Source: Anatilimnocola aggregata (GTDB lineage Bacteria > Planctomycetota > Planctomycetia > Pirellulales > Pirellulaceae). Taken from it: DNA of 64,000 nt. A program made the position numbers and the translations under genes. Of this stretch, positions 9,785 through 18,810 are shown one piece after another. The stretch lies in the NCBI RefSeq assembly GCF_007747655.1, contig NZ_CP036274.1, forward strand, positions 2,976,001 through 3,040,000, written 5' to 3'. The first letter of the stretch is position 1. Every line of letters starts with the position of its first letter. The notes beneath the pieces were generated by a model, which was not told where the DNA came from, searched no databases, and worked only from the letters and a program-made list of their open reading frames with translations.

Positions 9785-10540
9785 ATGAATCGCGTTGTGG
9801 CACTAGTAGTGATCGGATTGCTGAGCCTGGCGACCAGCGCGCTAGCGGCAGATGCGAAAGCGGCAACCGCCGAGCAGTTGGCTGCGCAGAAAGATCAGCT
9901 GAGCAAAGTGCAAAAGCTGGTGGGTTCTTGGAAAGGTGTTGGGCAGCCCCAGCGCGGGAGCACCAAGAACTCGTGGATCGAGCAGGCCGATTGGGCCTGG
10001 CGCTTCAGTCCGGAACGAACCACGCTCTTCACCCGCACCGACAAGAGCAAGTACTTTGCGAAGCTAGAACTCGTGGCTGGCGAGCAGGCCGATTCGTATA
10101 CCCTACTGGCGACCCCGATTGCCGGGACTGAGGTCGTTACCTATCAAGGCAAGCTCGATGCCGACGGCCGCTTGGCGTTAGAGCAATCAGCTGCCCCTGC
10201 AGGATTGCCGCAGCGGATTTCGCTCCGTTTTGTCGCGGACGGAAAACGCCTGTTGGTTCTGTACGAAGGAAAGACCCAGTTCAGCGATCAGCTGGTGCGC
10301 CTGGCCGAAGTGGGGCTGACCCGCGCTGGCAGCGGCTTTGGTCAAGGCGCGCAAGGACCGGAGTGCATCGTCACTGGCGGTGCGGGCTTGATTGCCGTCG
10401 AGTTCGACGGGCAAAAGTATTTCGTCTGCTGCACGGGCTGCCGCGACTACTTCAATGCCGATCCCGCCAAAGCGCTCGCAGAATACAAAGAGCGCAAGGC
10501 GGAGGAGAAAAAGGCGAGGGAGGAAGGGAAGAAGGGTTAA
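9785..10540 (+). CDS. Secreted protein with C-terminal YHS/TRASH-like metal-binding motif
   Basis: A 251-residue protein with a clear signal peptide (MNRVVALVVIGLLSLATSALA, cleaved near residue 21). A helical stretch, then a beta-rich middle region (about 40-175) resembling small lipocalin-like domains, lead to a C-terminal segment with one Cys in GPECIVTGG and a CCTGC cluster, spaced as in YHS or TRASH metal-binding domains. The tail is lysine- and glutamate-rich. It probably acts in the periplasm and may bind a transition metal; this is inferred from the cysteines only. I chose the ATG at 9785 because the signal peptide begins there. The next gene is convergent. Confidence 0.7.
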   Translation: MNRVVALVVIGLLSLATSALAADAKAATAEQLAAQKDQLSKVQKLVGSWKGVGQPQRGSTKNSWIEQADWAWRFSPERTTLFTRTDKSKYFAKLELVAGEQADSYTLLATPIAGTEVVTYQGKLDADGRLALEQSAAPAGLPQRISLRFVADGKRLLVLYEGKTQFSDQLVRLAEVGLTRAGSGFGQGAQGPECIVTGGAGLIAVEFDGQKYFVCCTGCRDYFNADPAKALAEYKERKAEEKKAREEGKKG

Positions 10541-10569
10541 AGGGAGGAAGAGAAATCTCTTCGCCCCTT
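10540..10569. terminator. Possible bidirectional terminator hairpin
   Basis: An imperfect palindrome between two convergent genes. It has a 7-bp core (GGAAGAGA pairing with TCTCTTC) and an outer AAGGG/CCCTT stem separated by two mismatched positions. It lacks a T tract, so only a hairpin is certain. Confidence 0.35.
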
Positions 10570-10598
10570 CATCGCTTCCGCCCTATATCCCTACTTCA

Positions 10599-10961
10599 CT
10601 AGCAGCCGAACTTTTCGAGCTTCTGACGGAGCGTGTCGGCGGTGAAAGGCTTCACCAGGTAGTCGGAAACGCCGGCCTGAATGGCTTCGAGGACGCGGGT
10701 CTTTTCGGCTTCGGTCGTCACCATGATGATCGGTACCGTGGCGTTAATCGCGCGGATCTCGCGAATCACGTCGAGGCCGTTCTTCTTGGGCATGTTCCAG
10801 TCGGTCAGCACCATGTCGTACGTGGCTTGCTGAAACATGTTGACCGCTTCTTCGCCGTCAGCTGCTTCGGCAGCATCTGGCACGCCCACGGCTTGCAGCG
10901 AGCGCAAGATAATCTTTCGCATCGTGCTGGAATCGTCCGCAACCAAAACCTTCTTGCTCAT
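10599..10961 (-). CDS. CheY-like single-domain response regulator
   Basis: A 120-residue stand-alone receiver domain. The acidic pair is D9-D10, the phospho-acceptor is D54 in VLTDWNMP, the conserved Thr is near 82 and the Lys is K104 in LVKPF. With no output domain it would act through protein contact, as CheY does at the flagellar switch or in phosphorelays. The WNMP motif after the Asp is typical of chemotaxis CheY proteins, but there are no chemotaxis genes nearby and the partner kinase is unknown. It is monocistronic and convergent with the secreted YHS-like gene. Confidence 0.9.
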   Translation of the reverse strand: MSKKVLVADDSSTMRKIILRSLQAVGVPDAAEAADGEEAVNMFQQATYDMVLTDWNMPKKNGLDVIREIRAINATVPIIMVTTEAEKTRVLEAIQAGVSDYLVKPFTADTLRQKLEKFGC

Positions 10962-11166
10962 GTCAGTACTTCCACTCGCGTGTTCTGGAAAACTGCCCCA
11001 ACTGGCGGCTCAGTAAAAGTACGTTACCTAACCCTTATGTCAAACGTGCGGAATTCCCCACCGGCACCGGCTACTCATTTGGCGCGATTGCGTCTAACCT
11101 GGACGGCTCAGCAGGCCGACCGTGCGGACTGTAGTGGTTGAACCGTCGCTCGCTCACACACTCGTC

Positions 11167-11736
11167 ATGAACAAACTCGCCACTCCGCCTGCTCAGGAAC
11201 CTGCTCGCCCCGCGGCCAGCCAGTTGGCTGGCAAGGTGGTGGTCATCGGCGTGCTGGTGATTGCCGTCGCGCTGGCTTCGTTCGCGCTCTGGTGGAATGT
11301 GAACCGCGCGAAGCGCTCGCTGGAGTTTTGGCAAGCTGATGCCGTGCGGATCATACAGCATGGAAAGCGCGTGGAGTTGCTAACGCTGCGACAAGTCGCA
11401 GGAGCGAGTACCGCCGAGGACGCTTTCGCGCTCGGGGGTCAGCAGATCGAGGTGGTTTCGACGTTGGACATCTCGCAGGCCAAGGGGCTGATTCACGCCC
11501 GGCATGCCCTGACGGATGACTCCAGTTTTGTGTGGAATAACGAGAAATCGCCGGCAAATCCTCAGTGGATCTATGCCATTCGCTTCGCGGACGACAAAGG
11601 CGAGGTCTTGTTGGCTCTCGACCTGAAAAATCAGCGTCTGGCGAACGTTCACGGCGGACGAGAAGTAACGGTGATTCCCAAGATTGCCGAAGGCTGGCAA
11701 ATTTTCATCGACAAACAGCTGAAACGGCAGGAATGA
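11167..11736 (+). CDS. Single-pass membrane protein of unknown function
   Basis: A 189-residue protein with a short proline/alanine-rich N-terminus, one transmembrane helix (about 22-45, GKVVVIGVLVIAVALASFAL) and a C-terminal domain of about 140 residues that is probably outside the membrane, with alternating strands and helices. No known motif was recognised. I prefer the ATG at 11167 to the upstream GTG at 11122, because the upstream codons look non-coding. It is divergent from the CheY-like gene and followed by about 500 gene-free bases. Confidence 0.65.
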   Translation: MNKLATPPAQEPARPAASQLAGKVVVIGVLVIAVALASFALWWNVNRAKRSLEFWQADAVRIIQHGKRVELLTLRQVAGASTAEDAFALGGQQIEVVSTLDISQAKGLIHARHALTDDSSFVWNNEKSPANPQWIYAIRFADDKGEVLLALDLKNQRLANVHGGREVTVIPKIAEGWQIFIDKQLKRQE

Positions 11737-12252
11737 ACTGCTGTTTCTGCACCGCAGCTGCGCTCAAGGAAAAATCTCCGCGGGAATAATCATGAGATTA
11801 TGAACCGAATGCAAAGGTGAGCGATTGTTCTGATTGTCTCGGCGGTAACGGCTGGCCCCATCGAGGCCAAAGGATGGTAGTAGCGGTTGCAGCAGGGACG
11901 CGGGTTTAGCCTCAGTCACTGTGGCGACAGCTGCCACTCGTTCAGGGAGTCTGGCGTCGGTCGAGCGTGCGGATTTGGGCTTTCAAAATGCTCCGCGGGC
12001 CGGTTACCAGCCGAGCTAAATTGGCCAATCGTCAGATTTTGTAGCGTTTCGTTGAATTTGCCAGCAGGCGAAATTATACTGCAGTTACGTTCTGCTCTTC
12101 TGTCGCTCGGTGGTATCGCGCTGGGTGGAATCGCAGCGTGGTCGCAATTGCCCATTCGGGCGATTGCTACATGCCAAGGTTGCGAGGCTGCTAGTGCTGC
12201 CCGGATAGTTTCACCGTGCTGGCTGCGGACCTTTCGTTAAGGTGACTTACCT
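11737..12252. other. Gene-free intergenic region (about 515 bases)
   Basis: No plausible gene. Its one clear element is a sigma-70-like promoter at 12052-12080, which would give a leader of about 165 bases for the next gene. The leader holds no riboswitch I recognise. Confidence 0.5.
12052..12080 (+). promoter_or_regulatory. Sigma-70-like promoter for the coiled-coil membrane protein gene
   Basis: A -35 of TTGAAT (12052-12057), a 17-base spacer and a -10 of TATACT (12075-12080). Transcription would start near 12087. Confidence 0.5.
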
Positions 12253-13101
12253 ATGACTCTCGTCGGAAAGATTTTCACCGTTTTGATTTTCGTCATGAGC
12301 ATCTGCTTTATGACGGCCTCGGTGATGGTCTTCGCCACCCACAAAAATTGGAAACAGTATGCCACCAACACCGATACTTCCCTGGGGAAGATCGGGCTGG
12401 AAAAGCAACTTGCCGATCTCAAAATTCTCGAGCAGAACCTGAAGGACGAGCTCGAACGGTACAAGCGAAAGCTCGAAGAAGAGCGTGTGGCCCGCCGTGC
12501 TGTCGTCGGCAGTTTGCATGCCCGCCTGGCGAAGGCTGAAACAGAACTGGCCGCCAAGCAAAACGAATACGCCACTTTGATTACTTCGAACACCGTCATT
12601 TCGCAAGAAGTGAAGGTCGCCCAGGACCGCCTGGCCGAAATCGAAAAGATGATCGCGGCAACGCGGCAGACCCTCCGCGATACCGAAGCCGATCTGGACG
12701 ACAAGTTTGCCAAGGTCGTGCAACTGACCGACGACTTGAATCAAGCCACTGGCCTCAAGGCTCGGCTTGATGAACGCAACACGCAGTTGGCCATGCAAGT
12801 CACACGCATGAAACACGTAATGACTTCGGTGGGTGTAGATGAATACACTCCGGTCGCTCACATCGCTCCCCGTGTGAAGGGGAAGGTTCTGGATGTGAAG
12901 ACCGACCTGATCGAAGTCTCGCTGGGTTCCGATGATGGCATGAAGCCTGGGCACCTGGTGCAGGTGTATCGCGGCAATCAATACCTGGGCCAGGCCACCG
13001 TCCGCACGACGGGCCCGGATCGCGCCGTGGCACAAATCGATAAGAAGATGCTCCGTGGCCCGATTCGAAAGGACGACAATGTCACTACCCAGTTCAAGTA
13101 A
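12253..13101 (+). CDS. Membrane-anchored coiled-coil protein
   Basis: A 282-residue protein with an N-terminal transmembrane helix (about 5-28), a long coiled coil (about 45-190, heptad-like Leu/Glu/Lys pattern) and a C-terminal beta domain (about 205-275, containing VKGKVLDVKTDLIEVSLGSDDGMKPG). The architecture resembles MreC-like or flagellar-type envelope scaffolds, and the final domain recalls small beta barrels, but I cannot assign a family. AAGGTGA lies upstream of the ATG. The start of a small membrane protein gene overlaps its last 23 bases, so the two are probably co-translated. Confidence 0.7.
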   Translation: MTLVGKIFTVLIFVMSICFMTASVMVFATHKNWKQYATNTDTSLGKIGLEKQLADLKILEQNLKDELERYKRKLEEERVARRAVVGSLHARLAKAETELAAKQNEYATLITSNTVISQEVKVAQDRLAEIEKMIAATRQTLRDTEADLDDKFAKVVQLTDDLNQATGLKARLDERNTQLAMQVTRMKHVMTSVGVDEYTPVAHIAPRVKGKVLDVKTDLIEVSLGSDDGMKPGHLVQVYRGNQYLGQATVRTTGPDRAVAQIDKKMLRGPIRKDDNVTTQFK

Positions 13102-13267
13102 TCCGGGCCAGCCTGCCGTCCAGAAGCAAGGGACCAACATCTACACCGTAATGTTGATTCTCTCCTTCCTGGCGCTCGTCACCGGCACCGTCCTGCTCGC
13201 CATGGAACTGAATCGCTACGGCGAATATCCCCAGTGGCGAACCCCCGCGAGCGCAGTTGGTTCGTAG
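13079..13267 (+). CDS. Small single-pass membrane protein
   Basis: A 62-residue protein with a polar N-terminus, one transmembrane helix (about 21-42, IYTVMLILSFLALVTGTVLLAMEL) and a short tail. Its ATG lies inside the end of the preceding coiled-coil gene (23-base overlap), a tight arrangement that suggests translational coupling and a physical partner. The function is unknown. A further in-frame start lies upstream at 13055 but falls deeper inside the previous gene. A strong hairpin follows downstream. Confidence 0.7.
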   Translation: MSLPSSSNPGQPAVQKQGTNIYTVMLILSFLALVTGTVLLAMELNRYGEYPQWRTPASAVGS

Positions 13268-13306
13268 TCCGCACTCCCCAGGGCGAACAGCCCTCATCCA
13301 AATCAC

Positions 13307-13342
13307 GCGGCCGCAGTGACTCAGCTGAATCACTGCGGCCGC
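13307..13342. terminator. Strong GC hairpin, probable transcription stop
   Basis: A perfect 13-bp stem (GCGGCCGCAGTGA at 13307-13319, its complement at 13330-13342) with a 10-base loop, 40 bases after the small membrane protein gene. Downstream there is only AAACATTTCTT, not a clean T tract. It could be a terminator or an mRNA-end stabiliser. Confidence 0.5.
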
Positions 13343-13438
13343 AAACATTTCTTGGCCGCTGATTCGATGGCATCTGCTCGCGAAAACCGTTATCGTGGGG
13401 AGTAGAATCCTGTGGGGCTGCCAAGAAGGATCCAAACT

Positions 13439-14197
13439 GTGCCCAACCTCTTCCGCTGGTGTTTCGCCCGCTCTGTGCTTGTGCTGCTCTTCGTTGGTTA
13501 CTCTTCGGCCGATGCTCAGGTCTCGCTCTCCGCTACCGCCGACAGTGATGCCACCGCCGAAGAGAAGATCGAAGCCATTCTGCTTACCAAGATCTCGCTG
13601 GCGTTCAAAGAGACGCCCCTGAGCGATGTGATGACCGCGGTCAGCGAGAAATCGGGCATTCAGATCATTCTTTCGAAGAAAATCGAAGACGCCGGCGTTC
13701 AGCCCGACCAGCCCGTCACCATCGCGCTCAAGGACGTTTCGATTCAGTCGTTTCTGAACCTGACGCTCCGCAATCTGAATCTCACCTTCATGGTTCGCGA
13801 CGAAGTGCTGGTTATCACGACGGTCGAAGAAACCCAGTCCCCGGAAAACATGACGACGCGGGTTTATCCCATCAAAGATCTGCTCGACGCGAAAACGCAC
13901 GATTACGACGCGCTCATCGATCTGATTACTTCGACAATCGAACCCGACTCGTGGCAAGATGTCGGCGGACCTGGCAGCATCAGCGCGTTCGAAAACTCTT
14001 GTTGCCTCGTCTTCTCCCAGCGCCGAGACATCCATCAGCGCGTCGCAGCACTGCTGACAACCCTGCGCAAAGCCAAGACGGTGCAAGGGATCGCTCCTGC
14101 AGCGCCCGTCCCCAGCAAAGCCAGCACCGGCTTGCCATCCACCACTGGCCGCAACAGTGGCTTCTTACTTCCGACGACGAGCGCAGCGAAGGAATAA
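13439..14197 (+). CDS. Secreted secretin/TonB short N-terminal (STN)-like protein, paralogue 1
   Basis: A 252-residue protein with a signal peptide (about 1-25, ending SSADAQ). It contains a domain like the short N-terminal domain of secretins and TonB receptors: FKETPLSDVMTAVSEKSG, QPVTIALKDVSIQSFL and LNLTFMVRDEVLVITT. A second domain with RVYPIKDLL and AALLTTLRKAK resembles the secretin N1/N2 fold. No secretin channel domain follows, so it cannot itself be a pore. I chose the GTG at 13439 because AGAAGGA precedes it; a GTG at 13412 is possible. The next gene is a diverged copy of it (a tandem duplication). Confidence 0.7.
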   Translation: MPNLFRWCFARSVLVLLFVGYSSADAQVSLSATADSDATAEEKIEAILLTKISLAFKETPLSDVMTAVSEKSGIQIILSKKIEDAGVQPDQPVTIALKDVSIQSFLNLTLRNLNLTFMVRDEVLVITTVEETQSPENMTTRVYPIKDLLDAKTHDYDALIDLITSTIEPDSWQDVGGPGSISAFENSCCLVFSQRRDIHQRVAALLTTLRKAKTVQGIAPAAPVPSKASTGLPSTTGRNSGFLLPTTSAAKE

Positions 14198-14276
14198 CCC
14201 TCCGCGTCTCGGCTCGCTGTTCGTCGTGATGATGCGCCCGTCGATACCATGGATGTGTGAAAGCAGAGGTGTTTTC

Positions 14277-14969
14277 GTGAAGAGTTTCCACGTATTACTG
14301 ACTGCGGCAATACTCGGTTCACTTTCAGCCGTCGAAGTTCCTGCCCAGGTGCCAACATCGCTGGCGGTAGCCACTGACGAGGAACAGCAGCAGATCAAGC
14401 GAATTGAAACCGCGCTCGCGAGCAAGGTTTCGTTCGATGTCAAAGATCTGCCGCTGGACGAACTGCTACAAAAAGTCTCGCAGCAGTGTGGCATCCCCAT
14501 TCTCTTGAGGAAGAGCCTCGCGATTGCGGGAATAGACTCGGCACGACCAGTCACCATTTCGCTGCGAGACATTTCGCTCCGGGCCTTCCTGCGCAACTTG
14601 CTGGGTGAACTCAATCTAACGTTTGTCGTGAAGGATGAGGTAATTGCCATCACGACGACCGACGACTCATGGGCCTATCCGGTCACTCGCATTTATCCCG
14701 TCAAGGACTTGATTCAAACCAGGCCGACACCGAGCGCGAAGGTTGAGTACGATTTTGGCCCGCTCATCGAGTTGATTATCTCCACGGTCACCATTACACA
14801 AGAGAGTGGGGCATCGCCAGTGGACGGATTCGACAACGCCTTATGTATTATCATCACCACGCGCGACGAGGAGCATGAACAAGTGGAGCGGCTACTGACG
14901 ACTCTCCGTAAGTCGAAGGCAAGGCAACAACTGGCCCCGCCTCCGGAGCCGATTCGCAGTGGGAAATGA
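14277..14969 (+). CDS. Secreted STN-like protein, paralogue 2
   Basis: A 230-residue paralogue of the preceding gene with the same layout: a signal peptide (VKSFHVLLTAAILGSLSAVE), an STN-like domain (VKDLPLDELLQKVSQQCG, PVTISLRDISLRAFLRNLL, LNLTFVVKDEVIAITTTDD) and a second domain with YPVKDLI and ERLLTTLRKSKA. I chose the GTG at 14277, with AGAGGTG upstream, because the signal peptide starts there; the frame stays open further upstream into the previous gene. The domain is that of secretin-associated proteins, but there is no channel domain. About 310 gene-free bases separate it from gyrA. Confidence 0.7.
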   Translation: MKSFHVLLTAAILGSLSAVEVPAQVPTSLAVATDEEQQQIKRIETALASKVSFDVKDLPLDELLQKVSQQCGIPILLRKSLAIAGIDSARPVTISLRDISLRAFLRNLLGELNLTFVVKDEVIAITTTDDSWAYPVTRIYPVKDLIQTRPTPSAKVEYDFGPLIELIISTVTITQESGASPVDGFDNALCIIITTRDEEHEQVERLLTTLRKSKARQQLAPPPEPIRSGK

Positions 14970-15281
14970 CTGGTTTGCCGGGCTGAATTCCCGGGTTGCG
15001 AGGTCTGCATCCGGTGCTTTGGCGGGAGCGTGCGGCAGCACTCGCAAGTCCTGTTTTCCGAAGCGTTTGCGCCCCCAATAAACGGGCTGCTGGTCGTTGT
15101 TGACAGGCTCCAATTTTGCTACATTATGGGCACTCCCGATTTGGCCTGAAAATCACGAAAAACGGCCTGTTTTTTGGCTGTTCCCTCTGCAGTAACCGCG
15201 GCTCCGCCCCAGCGAGTTGGATTCTGAAACTGAGTTCGCTCCTCGCTCCGGTTTGCCTGCTCCGCGGGAAAGGATTCTCAC
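14970..15281. other. Intergenic region upstream of gyrA
   Basis: No gene. It holds a likely gyrA promoter at 15100-15127. The leader from about 15134 to 15281 has no structure I can assign. Confidence 0.5.
15100..15127 (+). promoter_or_regulatory. Sigma-70-like promoter of gyrA
   Basis: A consensus -35 TTGACA (15100-15105), a 16-base spacer and a -10-like CATTAT (15122-15127). Transcription would start near 15134, giving a leader of about 150 bases. Confidence 0.5.
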
Positions 15282-18101
15282 TTGTCGACCGACGATGATT
15301 TGCCCGTTGATCCCAGTTCTTCGGACCCTCCCGTTCCCCCTGTAAGTGATCGCGACCGGGCTCAGGATCAGCCCATCGAAGACGAGTTGAAAGAGAGCTA
15401 CCTGGTCTACGCGATGAGCGTGATCGTGAGCCGCGCGCTGCCGGACGTGCGCGACGGGCTCAAGCCTTCGCAGCGGCGCATTCTGGTCGCTATGAACGAC
15501 TTGAACCTGGGTCCCAACGCGGGCCGCGTGAAGTGCGCCAAGATCTCGGGCGATACCAGCGGTAACTATCACCCGCACGGCGAAAGCGTGATCTATCCCA
15601 CGCTGGTCCGCATGGCCCAAGACTGGAACATGCGGCACGTGCTGATCGACAAGCAAGGGAACTTCGGTTCGATCGCTGGTCTGCCCCCAGCCGCCATGCG
15701 ATATACCGAAGCCCGCTTGTCCCCCATCGCCGCGCTGATGCTGGACGATCTCGATCGCGACACGGTCGACTTCCTGCCCACTTACGACGAACGGGCTCTT
15801 GAGCCCACGGTGCTGCCGAGCAAGTTCCCAAACCTGCTGGTGAACGGCACGCAGGGGATCGCGGTCGGCATGGCGACCAGCATTCCGCCGCACAACCTGC
15901 GCGAAATCTGCGATGGCATGATCCGCGTCATCGATGAGCCCGAAGTCTCGATGGACGAACTGCTCGAACTGATTCCCGGCCCCGACTTCCCCACCGGCGG
16001 CATGATCTGCGGCCGGGCGGGAATTCGCCGCGGCTATCTGACGGGCCGCAGTACGATTACCGTGCGCGCCCGCGCCAAGATCGAAGAGTACAAGAAAGAT
16101 CGCTATCGCATTGTGGTCACGGAAATCCCGTACCAGGCGATGCGCGACAACGTGATGGAAAAGATCGCGGCCCTGGTCAACGAAGAGAAGATCAAGGGGA
16201 TCAGCAGCGTCACCGATTACAGCGACTTGAAGCAGCCGGTCCATATCGTCATCGAACTCAAACGCGATGCCGACCCCGAAGTGGTGCTGGCCCAGTTGTA
16301 TCAATTCTCGCCGCTGCAGGATTCGTTCTCGATCATTCTGCTGGCGCTGGTCGACGGCAAGCCGCGCAATCTGACGCTCAAGCAGATGCTGGAGGAATTC
16401 CTGCGGCATCGCGTGACGGTGATTCGTCGCCGGACGCAGTTCCTGCTGGCGAAGGCCCGCAAACGCAAGCACACGGTCGAAGGTTTGCTGCTGGCCTTGG
16501 CCAATATCGACGAGATCATCCGCATCATCCGCCAATCGCGCACGGTCGCCGAAGCGAAGTCTGGCTTGATGAATGTCGAAGCTCCCGCGGCGATGATGGA
16601 GCGCGCACTCGGCCCAGAAGGTTTTAAGTTCTTCCAGTCGGAACGAGGCGTAGCTGCCGGCTATCGCCTAACGGCAGTCCAAGCCGATGCAATCCTGCGC
16701 ATGACGCTGAGCCAACTCGTCAATCTCGAGCAGGAACGCCTGGGTGGCGAGCATGCCGAACTCTTGGCCGAAATGGCCGAGTACTTGCGCATCCTCTCTG
16801 ACGAAAACAACATTCGCGCGATCATTCGCGAAGACCTGACCGAAATCAAGCGGAAGTTCGGCGAAGATCGTCGTACGGAACTCAGCGGTACCGAGATCGG
16901 CCACGTCGATTTGGAAGATCTGATCACCGAAGAGACGATGGTGGTCTCGATCTCGCACAAGGGCTACATCAAGCGTACACCTTCGAGCGTCTATCGCGCT
17001 CAGCGGCGCGGTGGCAAGGGACTCAAGGGAGCCGAGACTGAGGGTGAAGAAGATCCCATCGAGCACCTGTTCGTCGCCAGCACCCACGCGTACCTGATGT
17101 TCTTTACGAACATGGGGAAGGTCTATTGGCAGAAGGTTTATGACCTGCCCGAGCTCAAGCGCGACTCGAAAGGGCGGGCCATCGTCAATCTGCTCAACCT
17201 GGCCCCGGGCGAAAAGATTGCTCAGTGCCTCGCCATTCGCGATTACGACTTGCCCGAGCACTACCTGATTATGGGTACCCGCAACGGGCTGGTGAAAAAG
17301 ACGCCACTGGCGCAGTACAGCCGGCCGAAGAAGACGGGCATCATCGCCATCAATCTGGTCGAGGGTGATGAGCTCGTGAGCGTGGCGATTGCCAAGCCCG
17401 GCGATGAGTTGATCCTATCGTCGGCCAAGGGGCAGGCGGTTCGTTTCCGTCAATCGACGGTGCGCAGTTCGGGCCGCAATGCCCAAGGGGTGAAGGGAAT
17501 CAAGCTGCGAAAAGAAGACTACTGCGTGGGAATGGTCGTCGCCGATCCCGACGCTACGCTGCTGACCGTTTGCGAAAAGGGTTATGGCAAGCGAACTCCG
17601 ATCGGCCCGAACAGTGGCATTCCCGATGTTCCTGAAAGCGAATTGCCCGAAGATGGCAGTGTGCCGGAAGCTGTGGCCGAAGCGGCCGCTGAAGTCGATG
17701 AACCCGCCGGGGAAGATGGTGAAGCTGGCGATTCGTCGGGGAGTCGTTATCCCACCAAGGGACGCGGTACGATGGGCGTGCGCGACATCAAGACCACCAA
17801 TCGCAATGGTCCCGTCGTGGCCATTGCCGTGGTTCGCGATGGCGACGAACTGCTGATGATGACGGCCCGCGGCAAATTGCAGCGGATCGCAGCGGGCGAA
17901 ATCAGCGTGATTGGTCGTAACACCCAAGGGGTGCGGATCATGTCGCTGGACGATACCGATGCGCTGGTTGCCGTGGTGCGCGTGCCCAAGGAAGAAGTGG
18001 AAGTGCTGGATGCTCCGCAGGCTGTCCCCGGCATCGCCCCGCCGAGCAGCCCGCTTGCTCCGCCACCGGAATTGCCGGAAGACGACGAAGCGTCGTCCTG
18101 A
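15282..18101 (+). CDS. gyrA: DNA gyrase subunit A
   Basis: A 939-residue GyrA, the breakage-reunion subunit of the type IIA topoisomerase that introduces negative supercoils with GyrB (not in this window). The winged-helix/tower region is conserved ([15 protein letters not shown]; the catalytic Tyr at about 141 in [14 protein letters not shown]). The C-terminal beta-pinwheel has the GyrA box QRRGGKG at 574-580, which separates it from ParC. It is longer than the usual 800-880 residues mainly because of an acidic, low-complexity insertion of about 45 residues (about 777-821) between two pinwheel blades, plus an acidic proline-rich tail. The start is TTG with AAAGGA upstream. Confidence 0.97.
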   Translation: MSTDDDLPVDPSSSDPPVPPVSDRDRAQDQPIEDELKESYLVYAMSVIVSRALPDVRDGLKPSQRRILVAMNDLNLGPNAGRVKCAKISGDTSGNYHPHGESVIYPTLVRMAQDWNMRHVLIDKQGNFGSIAGLPPAAMRYTEARLSPIAALMLDDLDRDTVDFLPTYDERALEPTVLPSKFPNLLVNGTQGIAVGMATSIPPHNLREICDGMIRVIDEPEVSMDELLELIPGPDFPTGGMICGRAGIRRGYLTGRSTITVRARAKIEEYKKDRYRIVVTEIPYQAMRDNVMEKIAALVNEEKIKGISSVTDYSDLKQPVHIVIELKRDADPEVVLAQLYQFSPLQDSFSIILLALVDGKPRNLTLKQMLEEFLRHRVTVIRRRTQFLLAKARKRKHTVEGLLLALANIDEIIRIIRQSRTVAEAKSGLMNVEAPAAMMERALGPEGFKFFQSERGVAAGYRLTAVQADAILRMTLSQLVNLEQERLGGEHAELLAEMAEYLRILSDENNIRAIIREDLTEIKRKFGEDRRTELSGTEIGHVDLEDLITEETMVVSISHKGYIKRTPSSVYRAQRRGGKGLKGAETEGEEDPIEHLFVASTHAYLMFFTNMGKVYWQKVYDLPELKRDSKGRAIVNLLNLAPGEKIAQCLAIRDYDLPEHYLIMGTRNGLVKKTPLAQYSRPKKTGIIAINLVEGDELVSVAIAKPGDELILSSAKGQAVRFRQSTVRSSGRNAQGVKGIKLRKEDYCVGMVVADPDATLLTVCEKGYGKRTPIGPNSGIPDVPESELPEDGSVPEAVAEAAAEVDEPAGEDGEAGDSSGSRYPTKGRGTMGVRDIKTTNRNGPVVAIAVVRDGDELLMMTARGKLQRIAAGEISVIGRNTQGVRIMSLDDTDALVAVVRVPKEEVEVLDAPQAVPGIAPPSSPLAPPPELPEDDEASS

Positions 18102-18205
18102 GCTACTTTCTGATCTTCATCGATTCTTACCTCTGAACTTCTCTGCATCGTGCGGAGAAGTGTGCGGTGCCTGACCGTGCTTGCGCAAGAATCGGCATTA
18201 GTGAC

Positions 18206-18234
18206 TTGACAAGTGTTCATAAAGTCGTAATGAT
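18206..18234 (+). promoter_or_regulatory. Orphan sigma-70-like promoter
   Basis: A consensus -35 TTGACA (18206-18211), a 17-base spacer and a -10-like AATGAT (18229-18234). No protein gene follows on this strand; hairpin-rich sequence does. Confidence 0.4.
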
Positions 18235-18239
18235 ATTAG

Positions 18240-18460
18240 CAGCTGGATTGGCAACTTGGTGGAAGGTCCTGCGCCTGTGCAGCGGGAACAGTTTGCGCCG
18301 CTGTGAGGAAATGCTGATGAGCATTCCGGGCCAGGTATCGATCGTGGCTGGCAGTCGACTTGGCGTTCAATGTCATCTGGTTAACCCACGCGCATGCCCG
18401 GGTACACTGCAAAACAAACGAACTACCAGTTCAACGGCCGCAAGCGGCCCGGTTAACCAA
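18240..18460 (+). ncRNA. Candidate structured RNA (hypothesis)
   Basis: Downstream of the orphan promoter are several hairpins in order: CAGCGG/CCGCTG (18280-18285, 18298-18303), AATGCT/AGCATT with a GATG loop (18310-18325), and a closing pair of GGTTAACC blocks (18379-18386, 18451-18458) that encloses a GC-rich hairpin (18436-18449). I recognised no known family: the RNase P, SRP and 6S signatures are absent. The ends are guesses. Confidence 0.2.
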
Positions 18461-18513
18461 TGTTTGGCAACCTGACATCCATCGATAGTTCAGCTACTAG
18501 GTGTACTGAAGAC

Positions 18514-18617
18514 GTTTATCAACAAACAGGATGATTTCAGAGTTGGCAAATTAGACGTAATTCGTTGCGGCGAAACACCTTGTTAGTGATGCACGCAAAA
18601 GGGGGGTGTTGATAAAC
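18514..18617. promoter_or_regulatory. Perfect inverted 11-mers resembling DnaA boxes or an operator
   Basis: GTTTATCAACA (18514-18524) and its exact complement TGTTGATAAAC (18607-18617) lie about 80 bases apart. Each contains TTATCAACA, one mismatch from the DnaA box TTATCCACA. A regulator operator is an equally possible reading. Confidence 0.3.
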
Positions 18618-18810
18618 CTCGCGGCGATGCGACTGAGGAGCCGGGGCAACGAGCGTTCTGTAAATAGTGACTTCGAGCGCGACGGCAAATCAGGGGGTGT
18701 TCAATTATCCAGTCCGTTATTGAGTCGATAATGGCGTAACTCTCGTGTTTCCGCGAGATTGGCTACTAACAATAGGCCGCTTAGTTGAACACTTTGGGCG
18801 CTCGAAGGAC

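Larger units (their letters stand above)
18102..18810. other. Gene-free region downstream of gyrA (about 700 bases)
   Basis: No credible protein gene. It contains an orphan sigma-70-like promoter (18206-18234), a series of hairpins (18280-18458), a perfect 11-base inverted pair TTTATCAACA-type (18514-18524 and 18607-18617) and two copies of a GGGGGTGTTSA motif (18602 and 18692). Confidence 0.5.

Noticed and set aside
11887-12240. 117-codon open frame before the coiled-coil protein gene
   Set aside because: It overlaps a good promoter, is Cys/Ser-rich without domains and has no ribosome site.
15153-16535. 460-codon open frame on the minus strand over gyrA
   Set aside because: It is antisense to a firmly identified gyrA and its translation is His/Gln/Arg-rich, as expected from a shadow of a GC-rich gene.
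18240-18460. Known housekeeping RNA (RNase P, SRP RNA, 6S RNA)
   Set aside because: None of their diagnostic core sequences could be found; kept only as an unassigned candidate.
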